A DNA stretch of 64,000 bases, taken from assembly GCA_022702705.1 (NCBI GenBank), contig CM040430.1, forward strand, positions 76,449,239 to 76,513,238. Reading direction: 5' to 3'. This stretch comes from Papilionanthe hookeriana x Papilionanthe teres. Taxonomy: Eukaryota; Streptophyta; Magnoliopsida; Asparagales; Orchidaceae. Position numbers and translations under genes: made by a program. The notes below the pieces were generated by a model. That model saw nothing but the letters and a program-made list of their open reading frames with translations. It was not told where the DNA came from and searched no databases. Below are positions 35,214 through 46,299 of this stretch, in pieces. Each line of letters opens with the position of its first letter. The stretch's first letter is position 1.

Positions 35214-36461
35214 AGATCAGTGATGCAAATGTATTGTGTCAAATAGGAGCATTCCTATTCTTTACCATTTTCCAAGTGCATAATGAACATTGGCTAATCT
35301 TAAGTTCAGTCCCCAAATCCGTGGTTAGGATGGGAGGATATTAGATCTCACTTCAGATCTCCCACTTCCTTTCCCTTGAAGGCTAACTCTCGCTTTGGTT
35401 TTCAAACCTTAGGACCAAATTGAGGATTTCAGCCTGTCACTCTGAAATCTCCAATTCTATGCCAACCAAAGTATATTTCTTTATTTATTTGCACTCAACC
35501 CCCTTGAACTTCGTCACTCATTCATGAACATTGAATGTGAACTTCACTTTTGTTGTGGAACTCATAATCCTTTCGGAACATATGTTTCCCAACAAGTTTT
35601 AACAATTTAATTGGTCAGATCAAAAAGTAAATGAAGTACGAAGTGAAAATGTCATCACAAATTTTCCATAATAAATCGACACATCATTTCCACATCACAA
35701 CATCAACACATCACTTGAAAAGGAGGAAGACAAAGAAATATACTCAAGACTCATGAGAAAAAGATGACAAAACATAGATTTCATATATAAAAGCGACGTC
35801 ATACAAACAGAGTAAAGAAAGGACAACTTATCTCAAACTCTTCCCCAAGAGAATCTCAAGAAATTCCTTTGACTCCTCTTCTTTCTTCATAATAACACAC
35901 AATTCTATCTTTAGATAAGTAAGGAAGAAGAAATCTCTCACTTTCTCTCTCCTCCTACACTCCTTAGAAAAGAAAACACAAACCCTAGTTTTCCTAAAAA
36001 ATAAAAAGACACACTCACTCTTCACTCTCCCAACTCTAAACTCTCTCCCCCTCACTAAATTTAGCTCTAAAGTAGTTTAAATCTGGCCATAACTGAGTTT
36101 TTAAGAGTTTCTTCAAGCATCCCTCCAAAATTCGGTCAAATACATTGAATCTAGTTTGAATTCAGGATAAGACGCGGTCCGGTGTAGGATATGGCGCCGT
36201 ATTTTCCGCCCTTTGGGTCCAAAGTCACTGTAAATTGGCGCAGACCAGCACTAGTGACAGCGCCGTTCAATGCTAGTTCAATAAAATGCACTTTTGCCCC
36301 ATTTTGCTCCAAATTTACTCCTTTTCACTTCCTTTTGCTCCAAATGCCTAAAATCATTGTACCTGCATGAAATCATGAAAAATATCTTTTTTTAAAGTGC
36401 AATATCATCAAAAACAGGTATGAAATTGACATTAAAATGCTATCAAATTTTCAGTGGATCA
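35140..36461 (-). repeat. Right (5') LTR of the Athila element, internally truncated
   Basis: About 1.32 kb matching most of 23930-25245. It ends TGATCC (sense) at 36461. Sequence similarity to the left LTR begins at AAGTTGTAATAAAGTTCAG near 35141, and gag follows immediately. The LTR end, PBS and leader are missing. Confidence 0.88.
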
Positions 36462-39400
36462 GTTTTGATATGCCAAGTCACCCTATATTTTGTATGTGCA
36501 TTAGCCAACAATTTTGACTGCTTGTCAGCCATATTAGCATGGGGACCCATTGTTGGGCGCGATGCCGTAATGAGCATTGCTCGCGAGTGTCTCTACGAGC
36601 AATGCAAATTATTGGATCATGACTAGCACTTGTATGTTTTTGATAAGGTTCCAAGAGGTCTAACTGGTTCCACATAAGCTCTTCTTTCCTAGGATGTACT
36701 TTTCAAAATATATAAAGTTATATTTTCTTATTATTAATATGCATCATGTTCAAAACTTATTTTAAAATTAATGCATTTTTAGCTTAGATTGTACATGAGG
36801 TCACACTTTAAAAGACTGTTACCATTACATTGAGTGGCACCCATTTGAATTCTTGGATCCATAGAATGGAGCTAGGAATAATGACTCCATCAAAAATATA
36901 TGCCAACCTTAGCCACACATTTGCATACACATCTAAATGTTTGTATTAGGACGCCTTGTTTCGAGATGCTTGCTTTAAGAGTGCTAGGGTGTAGTTAAGT
37001 TTTTCATGTCTTGGTTATTGTTCTTTGTATTGTGCACTAGCTAGATATTTTGTTTAATGCTTTGTGTGCTTATCTGGCGTAAGATGTGTGCACTAGCATA
37101 TTTGGGCAGTCTTCTTACAGGGAGCTTTGTTTAACTAAGAGGCACTGTTGTGATTTTATTTAACACAGTTTCTACAGGTGTCATTTAGCCTCCCTCTTAT
37201 CAGGTATGGTTTATCATGTTGCAATTATGTAGCTTTTGTGATAACCTTATTTTAGTGCATGTAGAGTACTTATTGGAATTTACTGCGTACTTTCATTTAG
37301 AGTCCCTTAGATTGTGTCTGTATTAGAAATAAGGTACGGGCATGGGCTATGAAGCACTTGATGTGGGAACTACGTGGCATGGACCTAGAGAAGTAACTTG
37401 CGTCTCATACCTTAATTCTGGGTTTCTACTCTTATATATAACAAGGATTTGGCATGTATATGCGGAGCCTAACCACACATGTTAGATTTTGGGATATATT
37501 ATCGACCTAGCAGCACTCGACCTATTTATTTATTTATTTATTTTGGTAGATTTACTTTTCAAGATGTGTGATAAAATTCTCACTTTCTTAGATTATGATT
37601 TATTTGGGCAGTTCAACGTAACATAGGCTCTTTAAGAACATAAAATATTCCTTTCAAAATTTTAATATTATTAGATCAAGACTAAACAATATTTAGTATT
37701 AAAATTTTACAACAGTTTAAAACCATTATTTTCCTTTTTTACATGGCTTTGGGATGATTTTAAAGTGGAACTTTCATATCAAGGTTAGATTTTTTTCTCA
37801 ATATTTAATATCTCAACCCTTTCTTTACTTACTCTTTCCTGATCCCAATGAAATCTTAGAACTCTTATTCAAGTGTGCGTGAAATATTTTCATTTATCAC
37901 AGAGTCATTCCAAATCAATTAGAAGTCAGCCTACCAACCTGACAACACTTAAACTCTTATTAAGATAATAACCTAGGAATATCACTAAGTTAGTTTTGAA
38001 AACTTGTCAAGTATAAAAAATTTGAGGCCAAATTTAATTATTGGGCCCATCTCAAGCTTCTTCTTAAGGGGGCTTTGCCATGTTTCTTAGATTTTTTTTT
38101 TCAACTGACGTGCCTGACATGAGTCAATTTTATGTGATTTACCTACATGTTACCAATCTTTTTATCTACTATTTTACATAATTTATCATGATTTATGCTT
38201 GTTAAAGGTTCTTTATTCTATTTTGTAGGTTATAGGTGTCAAACACGTAAGGGAGTCAAAACGGGAGAAATAATGTTATTTGACATAGTCACACCTAATC
38301 TAGGCATGACCAAGCCAGTTTCGGAGGTGACCACATCGGTTTTAGGCATCATCACCTTATCAGTCTACCAAAGCACAATCTAGATAGAATTTTCATATCA
38401 AGCTTTTTTTTATGTTTAAAAGGGGAAGCTAGGGCATAAATAGAAGCTCTTTTTTGGAGAAGGAGAGATCTGAAGATGGTTAGAGAATAGAAATAGTGGA
38501 ATTTGGAAATTTTCTTCTTAGGGTTTCTCATCCACTCTTAGGGTTGGGTTTTTAAAAGCTTTTAGTATAGATTGCTTTGTATTTTTGTACATGTTTTAAG
38601 AGCATTATTGTGTGAGAGAGGAGTTTGCTACTAAGGAAGATGGGACAAATTATCTTGTAAGTTTTTACCTTTCAATTTTATTTGCAGCAATAATTTTGAT
38701 GAAATTTTTTTCCTGGTGTTCCTTTCTAACACGCGTAGCCAAATTTCCTTTGTGCCTCTATGATTTATGATATATGGTTTTAATTTTATTCAGAGATGAT
38801 TTCTTCACCGTGTATCATTTTCCTGAGGAATCATAATTTTTATTGTTGTGTTAATCATAGAGTTTCATTTACTTCTGATTTTGCCAACTAGGATGTTAAT
38901 ATATTTTGTGATTTATTCCTGATGCTCATTGCACATAGATGCAAAATAGTTAACCACAAATTCAAGTAACAATAGACATATTTTATGCGTGTTATGCAAC
39001 CTAAAAGGGGTTCAGAAAAATATTGTGGCTTTTCATGAGGATTAAGGAAGTCTCAACTTCATGGACTCGAGTCTTCTTCTGACCTAGGCATAGGAATAAG
39101 GAGGACTTTCTATCCTCTTTTAAAACTATCACATAGCAGAAATTCTAGGAAAACCATGAACCAACAAACTACCTAAATCATAGGGGTGCGGCCTCACATG
39201 CCTTAAAGATCTGTAAGATTTCTCTATGCAATTTTTTGAATTTTCCAACCTCGTTATCTTTTACTTTTGCTTTTAAGTAGGACTTTAAAAAACTACCTCA
39301 TTTCAGTAATTATGCTAAACTAGTTTTAGAAGTATAGTAAACTAGAGATTCACTCTCCAGAATAATTCTTACCACTTTCCTCGTAGGATCGATATGTAGT

Positions 39401-39483
39401 ACTCTTTAACTGCACTATTACTTTACACGTACATACTTGGTGATTCAGCTGAATTACTTCACCGTAACCTTTCATGCATTAAG
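36462..39483 (+). repeat. Probable old Athila-type LTR, plus orientation
   Basis: A promoter-like GCATAAATAGAAG occurs at about 38433, followed by TTAGGGTTT-containing leader sequence. Near the right end CCTCGTAGGATCGATATGTA and CACGTACATACTTGGTG resemble the conserved U5 end of Athila-type LTRs. A decayed PBS follows at 39484. The left boundary is unknown, and part of 36462-38000 may be other DNA. No gene is recognised. Confidence 0.45.
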
Positions 39484-39505
39484 TTTTTGATGTTGTTACA
39501 GGAAA
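39484..39505 (+). other. Decayed Athila-type primer-binding site
   Basis: TTTTTGATGTTGTTACAGGA corresponds to the TTTTTGGCGCCGTTGCCGGG PBS of Athila elements, with mostly C-to-T and G-to-A differences. Confidence 0.45.
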
Positions 39506-39785
39506 AAGGCATTACATAAAATTAAGCGTAGGAGAACTGTAGTTGAACTGCTAAGGATCTTAGTTTGGTATTTTTATTTTCTAATTTTTAATAACTTCTC
39601 CTTGTTATTTATTTTGTTGTACTTGTTTTATTACTTTTGCTTTTGGTACAAAGAGTTGACTGATCTTAAGAATAATTTGCCTTAAATCATTAGGTACAGT
39701 GTAGTTTTGTTCAAATTAGTGATATCTTCTGAAAATTTCCCTATCTTGTGGTACAAAATATGCAGATCCATTTAGTTTTTGGTTG
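39506..39785 (+). other. Possible leader fragment of the plus-strand Athila-type element
   Basis: T-rich sequence following the decayed PBS. It ends where minus-strand Tat RNase H coding begins. Confidence 0.3.
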
Positions 39786-39789
39786 GTTA

Positions 39790-40260
39790 GTTCTCCACCT
39801 TCATCGATTTGGGCTCCTTTAATGTCTATTGGGCGGCAACATGGTTATCTTCCCATCCTACATGTTTGATTTTGAAGCAAACAAACTTCTCAATCTCTTT
39901 TCAAGGTTTGTTGAGGTACTTATCCACAATTCCATCTTTGGTCTCAAATTCATCATACACTTGGTTTACCACTACTAATGAGTCCAATTTTACCATAAGA
40001 TTCTAGGTGAACATCTCATAAGTGAAGCACAATCTAACCACTAGAGCTGCGTACTCAATCTGATTATTGGTCATCTCAATCTCTACCGCGATTGAATAGA
40101 ACATGTGGTCTCTGATCGGACTGCTCAGCGCAAGTCCTATCTTCGCTTTAGCTGGTTTGGAGGCTCCATTGATATGTAAAATCCATGTCTGGTCACTTGT
40201 GGTGACTTCACCTAGTTCACATGTTTTGGAAAAGTCCTTCAATAAGTTTGTAATTGTCTA
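39790..40260 (-). pseudogene. Tat archaeal-type RNase H domain
   Basis: The ORF at 40242-40003 includes SDQTWILHINGASKPAKAKI, IGLALSSP and EMTNNQIEYAALVVRL. These match the WxLxxDGASN, GLVLxxP and TNNxAEYEAL blocks of Tat-type RNase H; the first Asp is Asn. Sense frames continue left with DSLVVVNQVYDEFETKDG, then text resembling the EENAxADALA end. One frame break is visible near 40003. Confidence 0.85.
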
Positions 40261-40899
40261 TGATTTTATTGTCATTAGAGTTACATATGAGATGTCAAAC
40301 TAGCTCAGTTCCATTGCTCATTTGAGAATTTAACCAGAATGTTCTAATTTTGTAAGGACTGTTTTGAGCAGGTGGTAAGTGATAAGTTAGATCTGATTCA
40401 TCTGGAAGTAGGGTCAGAGCCTGCAGACAGAAATGACTAGAGTAAAAGCTAATTTCTCCATAGTAGGATACATGATTTTGGCACCTCTAGGGGCCTGATA
40501 GGTGTAATAAATTAGGATTTCTTAGTTCTTCTATGACAATCATGGAGCTCATAACTTTAGGTCTGACGCCTAGGTAATGAGAGACTTCCTCTTCTATCCT
40601 CAAGCATTGGAGAAGCGGTGGAGTTGTTAAGGACTACTCCAAATTCTAGAATGCTTGCTTGCATTTTTCTGATCATTTAACACTTTTAGTTTTCCATAGC
40701 ATGTAAATGAATGTCAACAATTATCACTCGATCTTGAGATAAATCAGTTAAGGGATGCTATCTGACAGGTTAATTTTTTTACTTTTTTGGAGTTGCGAGA
40801 AGAAGGTATGTCTAGCAAAGCTTGGACCATTTGAGATTGGCCTTTATGCCTTTGGTAGTTAAGAGATAATTGAGAAATTTTCCTGTTGATGCTCCAAAA

Positions 40900-41350
40900 T
40901 TACCTTTCTAATGGTTAGGTTTCATATTATACTTTCTACGGATTTGATAAGTATCTTTAAATAACTAATGTATTATTCAATCATCTGAATTTTAACTAAT
41001 ACATCATCAATGTACACTTCAATATTATTTCCTTTCTGATTAGAAAAAGTTACATCCATAAGTCATTGTTACGTAACCCCAACATTTTTGTGCTCGAAAG
41101 GCATTACATTGTAACAATAAACTCCCTCACTCATATAAAGGTCATCTTCTCTGTATCAGTGGGGTGCATCATTAGCTCGTGGTAGTCAGAGTAGGCATCT
41201 AAAAAGCTCATCATCGTGTATTCAATAGCTGCACAATGAATGTGTCAATCTTTGGTTGCAGGAAGCTATCTTATGGTCCACCGGTGTTCAGGTTTGTAAA
41301 ATCCACGCATATTCTCTAATTTTTATTGGATTTCTATACCATCAAATGTT
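40900..41350 (-). pseudogene. Tat reverse transcriptase core
   Basis: Sense frames read REFIVT/CYNVMPFEHKNVGVT, then DVTFSNQKG and NIEVYIDDVLVK. They correspond to TYCYKVMPFGLKNAGATYQR and the catalytic YVDDMLVK of Tat. The active-site YIDD is intact (codons 41014-41003), but surrounding frames are broken. Confidence 0.82.
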
Positions 41351-41639
41351 GAAGACCCAGGTTTGATGTTGGACAACTTGAATGTAACATGCCTTCTTCA
41401 GCTTCATCACCTCCTTGTAAACCATCTCGGTTATGGTCCTAGTTGACAACAAGAGCTTTTGCTTGGTTGGACGATGAGATTGATGTTCAACTAGTTGAAA
41501 GTGACATCAGCCAGAAATTCCTTGTATTGCTATCACTGTCCAGGTGAAAACATCACGGTGCTCATGTAGGGTCTAAATTAGCATGCTTTATTACCTCCAT
41601 CAAAATTTTCACTTATTAGAAATAATTTACCGAGTTCCT

Positions 41640-42071
41640 CAGTTGAGGCAAGAAATTTGAGGGCAGTCTCTCTAGCCTTGGGGTCCCTTTACCGTTGAAT
41701 CACAATGTCAAGTGTCTCTTACTCCAAGTTGGTGAGTTCTTTGAGGTAACAACTCTGAGATTTCTCCAGGTTCTTGTGGACTGCGATGATCTCCCCATTG
41801 CCAAGAAACTTGATGCTACATGATAAGTGAAAGTGATCACCCAATAACTGTTCAGGAAAGGATGGTCAAAGATGGTGTTATATATTTGTGGGTATTCTAT
41901 CACAAAAATGGTCTTTTGTGTTTTTATATTGCTCATTTTTCTTTGTCCCAGAAGTTGCCTAGAGTGATAATGCTTAGGGCTTCTTTCCTCTCACCACAGA
42001 AGCCGAAGAGTGGTCCCGTCAGTGCGGACAACTGGTCAGCTTTGCTCCCTATCTTATTGAATACCATTTAG
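41640..42071 (-). pseudogene. Tat protease C-terminal region
   Basis: The ORF at 41936-41700 contains FVIEYPQIYNTIFDHPFLNS and TFTYHVASSFLAMG, matching the FxVVDxPxxYNxILGRPxL and STYHLxxKFxTxxG blocks downstream of the Tat protease. It is interrupted on the right by the solo LTR. Confidence 0.75.
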
Positions 42072-42120
42072 AACATAATGTTCATTAAACTCCTAGTAGA
42101 TATTAGCCTTGTGGTAACTG

Positions 42121-42125
42121 TTGAT
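42121..42125. repeat. Target site duplication, left copy (TTGAT)
   Basis: TTGAT directly precedes the solo LTR and recurs at 43932-43936. Confidence 0.85.
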
Positions 42126-43931
42126 TGATCCCCGATAAATATATGTGCACAAAAAACTTGACTCTACACCGAATATATGTGCTGATGATTTAGATATGAA
42201 AATTATGATTTATAATATGGGATACTACGCAAGTATACATATCGTTTATTAAGTAATATAGGACTTTCTGATTAAGCCCCGAGATATCGAACCCTCAGGA
42301 AAATGTAAAAACTTTTTAAAGAATTAAGAAAATTATATTTTTACTTTTTTCAATGGCTTTTGAAAGTATGTTTTGATTTGAAAAGCTTGAAAATTGTTTT
42401 TGGTATTTTTAATAAAAGCTAAGCAGTAAATGAAAATTATCATAACTTTAAAATGCGGTATAAAATATTAGGAAATAAAATATCTTTTTTTTTCTCTTAT
42501 AAAGCAGTAATAATTATGAAAGTATTGTTGTGGAAGTATTTAAATGTGTTCTGATAAATAGGAGCAAATTTATTCTTTACCCTTACTTGGTTCTATAAAG
42601 AACATTGGTTAATTTGAAATTTTAAAATCTTGAACATGGTTAGGTAGGGAAGATACCAGCTCTCACTCCAGAGTTACCTCGATTCCCTCCACCTGGGGGC
42701 TAACTTCTCATAACAAAATTTAAAATATCAAACCAAATTAGGGGGCTTTAGCCTGTCACTCTAAAGAGCTCTAATTTTACTCCCCATCAAAAACATATCT
42801 CCTAAGCATTCAATTATATGAACTACAATTCTCATTCATATAATTGCATGTGATTTATACCATTTGTTATTTGAGACAATATCGTATTGGATCTTACATA
42901 ATCTCACAACAAATTTAACATCTTAACTGGCCAAATTAAGAAGTAAATTAAGTTCATGGAATTAAATCTTCACAACTTATTCCAACTTTAAACACTTATA
43001 CATTCCACAACAATCCTACATAATTTAATTACTTCATTTAAGAAAGAAAAAGATAAAGAAAACTACTCAGAATTCATGGAGAATACACAAGCACACATTA
43101 ATTTGAAAATAGAAATCATAAAGAAAACACAACAAGAAAAACTAAATATAGAAAATAGAAGTAAACACTTATCTGAAAATCCTCTCCATAAGACTCCAGA
43201 AGTTCCTTTCAAACTTGACTTTCCATAGGACAACACTATAGAGGTTAGCGCTCAACTCTGTTGACTTTAACTCTGGCTTTAGAATTCAATAAAAACTAAA
43301 TAAATGGATGAAAGAAAAATTGGTGGAAAGAAAGTTTCACACCAACCCTTTTTTCCTCTAAAACTAAACTAACTAAACTATAAACAATAAAAGATTGAAA
43401 GTAAAAACTCTTTGAACTAGAAGAAAACTCTGAAAATTAGAAAAGACTCTTGAAAACTAGACTCACTAAAAAAATACTCTTACACACGCACACACACACT
43501 AAAGACTCTCATGACATAATTTTAATAATAATCCAAAAGGTGTCTTGGTGTCTCTTCAAATCATGTCCCGATTCAACGTATCCACTAAAAGATGCATTCC
43601 TTCATTCAAATTTGCCGCGCATGGGAAGTTAAGGAAGTCACCACCAAAAGTTGCTTCAAACACCCATTGAAATTGGCGCCAAAATGAAGAAAATTCGATT
43701 TTTAACTGTGGCGGCTAAGCGCCGACCAGGAGGCGCTTAGCCGCCAAGGTCCAATTTTTCAATTTTTCATTTTTTTGCTCCAAATTTGATCCAATTTTGC
43801 TCCTTTCATCATAATCACTTATTTTCATCATACCTGCAAGAAAAACACAAAATACCTTCCATTAAAGTGCAATATCATCAAAAATAGGTATAAAAATGTG
43901 CATAAAAACACTATACATTTTAGGTGTATCA
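42126..43931 (-). mobile_element. Solo LTR of an Athila-type element, 1,806 bp
   Basis: Plus strand starts TGATCCCCG and ends GGTGTATCA, giving TGAT...ATCA termini, with a perfect 5-bp target duplication TTGAT outside. It aligns at family level with the LTRs at 23570-25245 and 35140-36461: shared order of CAAGTATAC, GATATCGA, CAGCTCTCACTCCAGAG, AGCCTGTCACTCT and GTGCAATATCATCAAAAA. There is no internal region, so it arose by unequal LTR recombination. It lies inside the Tat remnant. A GC-rich palindromic pair (GGCGGCTAAGCGCCG / GGCGCTTAGCCGCC) occurs at 43703-43743. Confidence 0.92.
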
Positions 43932-43936
43932 TTGAT
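43932..43936. repeat. Target site duplication, right copy (TTGAT)
   Basis: Matches 42121-42125. Confidence 0.85.
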
Positions 43937-45590
43937 CTGGAAAGTAACGACGATAAATTTGTTGTACATATTCCCCTTTTGGGGTAAATCTTCATCGATA
44001 AAGATGATCAAGGGTTGGCTCCGCTTCTTGATGGAATTGATAACACTCACTTCTCTCGATCAGAGCCTCTTTTGACTGGAACGTTATGATTCTCCACCTC
44101 TCCTAAACATGGCCAGAATTATACCGATAATGTGTATGACATTTATGCAAACAAGTTTGTCTGAAGGCTCATATGCGGGAGCCTTTCCTTATTACAGAGT
44201 GTCTACTCCGATAACAATGAACTCCTTAAGATTTCCCGAACTTCTCAGATCTTCAAACTAGGTTCTTTAGGTGATGGTATTGATCCATGTCATGGCCATG
44301 GTGTCGATGGTAATCGCAGTACTTGTTGGATTTTCAAAGAGTCCTAGTCTTCGTTGGTGGAGCCTTTTTAAAGCACTCCTTGTTCTAGATAGCCTCGATT
44401 ATCTCAGCCATTCAGACCCTAGGGGGACTTTTAGGCTTCATAGTGTGTTCATAAATTGTACTGAGATGATTGCTTCTCAGAATAACGAGTCTGGCCTTGG
44501 TTCCCTTTGCTCAATGCAATTCTGATTATGTCGGTCGTTCACATAGCAAGAACGACCGTAAGGATGTTTCCCATCCATTGATTTTCTGCCTTCGTCTTGT
44601 GTGATGTTCTTCTAAATTCAATGATCTGAAGACTCTGCTAAGTGATGGGAGTTGATGACTCCCTCCTCTGCGATGATATGCAGATTAGACATCTCCAACA
44701 ACTCCACTAAAGACTTAGGTTAGTACAAAACCTAAGTCATACTTGAACAGTTCCATCCTGACTCCTTACATTAAATCCATTTGTACGATCATAGGTGTAG
44801 GTTTTACACCTTGAATAATTTTTGTTGGAAATCAATGATATAGGAACAATGACTTTCACTCTCTCCTTGCTTGATATAGCAATGAAAGAGTGGATAACTT
44901 CTGCCGGCAAGTAATTGAATAACCTGAGAGTGGACTCCCTTGACGTGGTAAGGAATAATTGACACTTTAAAACATTGGTGATCTTCAGCATAACTACTTT
45001 TGATTTAAAGGTAGTGATGTGGTCAGTAGGGTCAGACCAATCCTTGTAAAAATCAAGGTGGATAGCTTTGAAATTTTCTAGAGGTTTGGCCTCTAGGATT
45101 TGCTGAGAGATATTGTTCTCTGTTGGACATGATTTGGGTGTCTCTGCATGTACATGCTAACATCCTTCAATCGACATAGACTTAGTACTATCAATGTACT
45201 GGGGATCTTCTTCTGTTCGGGGTGCCTGGTCGATCTTCAACTGCTAGATGTAGGGGGTTCCCCTAAAGGAGGCTTCTTTGAGGAGATACGATTTCTCATG
45301 AGTTCTCCTCATGGCAAGAAAGGTTGTTGTTCCTCCCTTTAGATAATATCCTCTTGAATAGCGACCATCATCTGATCATTTAGTTTTTGAATCTGTCGTA
45401 ATACAAATTTGCTAGTGCACTCCTTATTTTTAGTGTATCTGGGCTGAGTTTCTTCTTCTTGAATGTGTGCTCTACTTCTTGTCCGGGGCATGCCTACACT
45501 CACCGCACCACCTTTTAGGATATTAAATATTCTTGAGGGATAGAGCATAATAAAGAATAGAAGAGAGAAAAAGAGGGCAATAAAATGCAA
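43937..45590 (-). pseudogene. Tat gag region
   Basis: The ORF at 45590-45339 includes MPRTRSRAH, a typical Tat gag start, and QIQKLNDQMM. The gag core (retrotrans_gag) appears in sense frames across 44991-44740: text aligning with DPxDHxxxFxxxM, AFxxxLKGAA, and the W...L...SI..F..L block, for example QLLAGRSYPLFHCYIKQGE. Frameshifts are frequent and no complete ORF survives. Confidence 0.68.
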
Positions 45591-45889
45591 GATGAATATT
45601 TTTCAGGGGAAAAAGATTCATTCATTCATTCATAAAATAGTCCCTAATAATTATCATAGGAGATCCTTGATAAAGTTACATTTTTACCCCTCTTTAATGG
45701 AATATTACAAGTCATTATTTACCCTTATGTAATTAAGGGCATTACATATCAGCCTTTTTCCTTTTTAGATGCCATTTTCATAATTATAACTAATAATAGT
45801 GTCTTTATGGATCTATAATTTATTATGACGCCCTTTAATACTCATAACTAAGATAAAAAACCTTTTCACATCAACTGATGTTGACAACT

Positions 45890-46145
45890 ATACAAAATTT
45901 TATGTCTTTCGATCGATTTGCCTTTGAATCGACCAACTTAGCTGAATGAGGTCGAATTATTCCTCATAAGTATCGCTTTGACATTAAGACTACGAGCATA
46001 TTTGGAGTAGTAGTTGGACGACTCTTGAGTCGATCAATGTATTTAAATTTGGCCAGTGAATATTCAATAAATCGATAAAATTTAATATGATCGACTTTCC
46101 ATCGATCGGTCGATCGATCTTTAGCAGGTCGATTTATCAAGCCCT
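45890..46145. repeat. TCGA-rich segment in the presumed Tat 5' LTR
   Basis: TCGA, GTCGA and ATCGAT words recur about a dozen times, including CATCGATCGGTCGATCGATC at about 46103-46122, within AT-rich DNA. Confidence 0.6.
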
Positions 46146-46299
46146 TTAAATCTACCAAATCATTGGATTTTGACATCTTCCCTTCTAGACCATTTGATAG
46201 CCTTGAGATTTCTGCTGATAATTTTGCTTGCAGATGTGATACACATAAAAAGGAACATAATGTCAAACGTTCTAATATCACGACGCATTAACATAAACT

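Larger units (their letters stand above)
23570..36461 (-). mobile_element. Athila-lineage Ty3/gypsy retrotransposon, about 12.9 kb, degenerate
   Basis: Minus-strand element. The 3' LTR is at the left (23570-25245) and a truncated 5' LTR at the right (about 35140-36461). Reading right to left: gag (35213-33677), Athila-type protease (33698-32907), reverse transcriptase (about 32900-32059), RNase H (31917-31438), connection (31425-31072), integrase (about 31011-29975), then two copies of the third ORF (29683-28769 and about 27670-26767) and a polypurine tract. LTR termini are TGAT...ATCA-like. The target duplication is imperfect (TTTTT at the left, GTTTT at the right) or lost. The RT active-site mutation, stops and frameshifts make it inactive. 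Confidence 0.9.
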
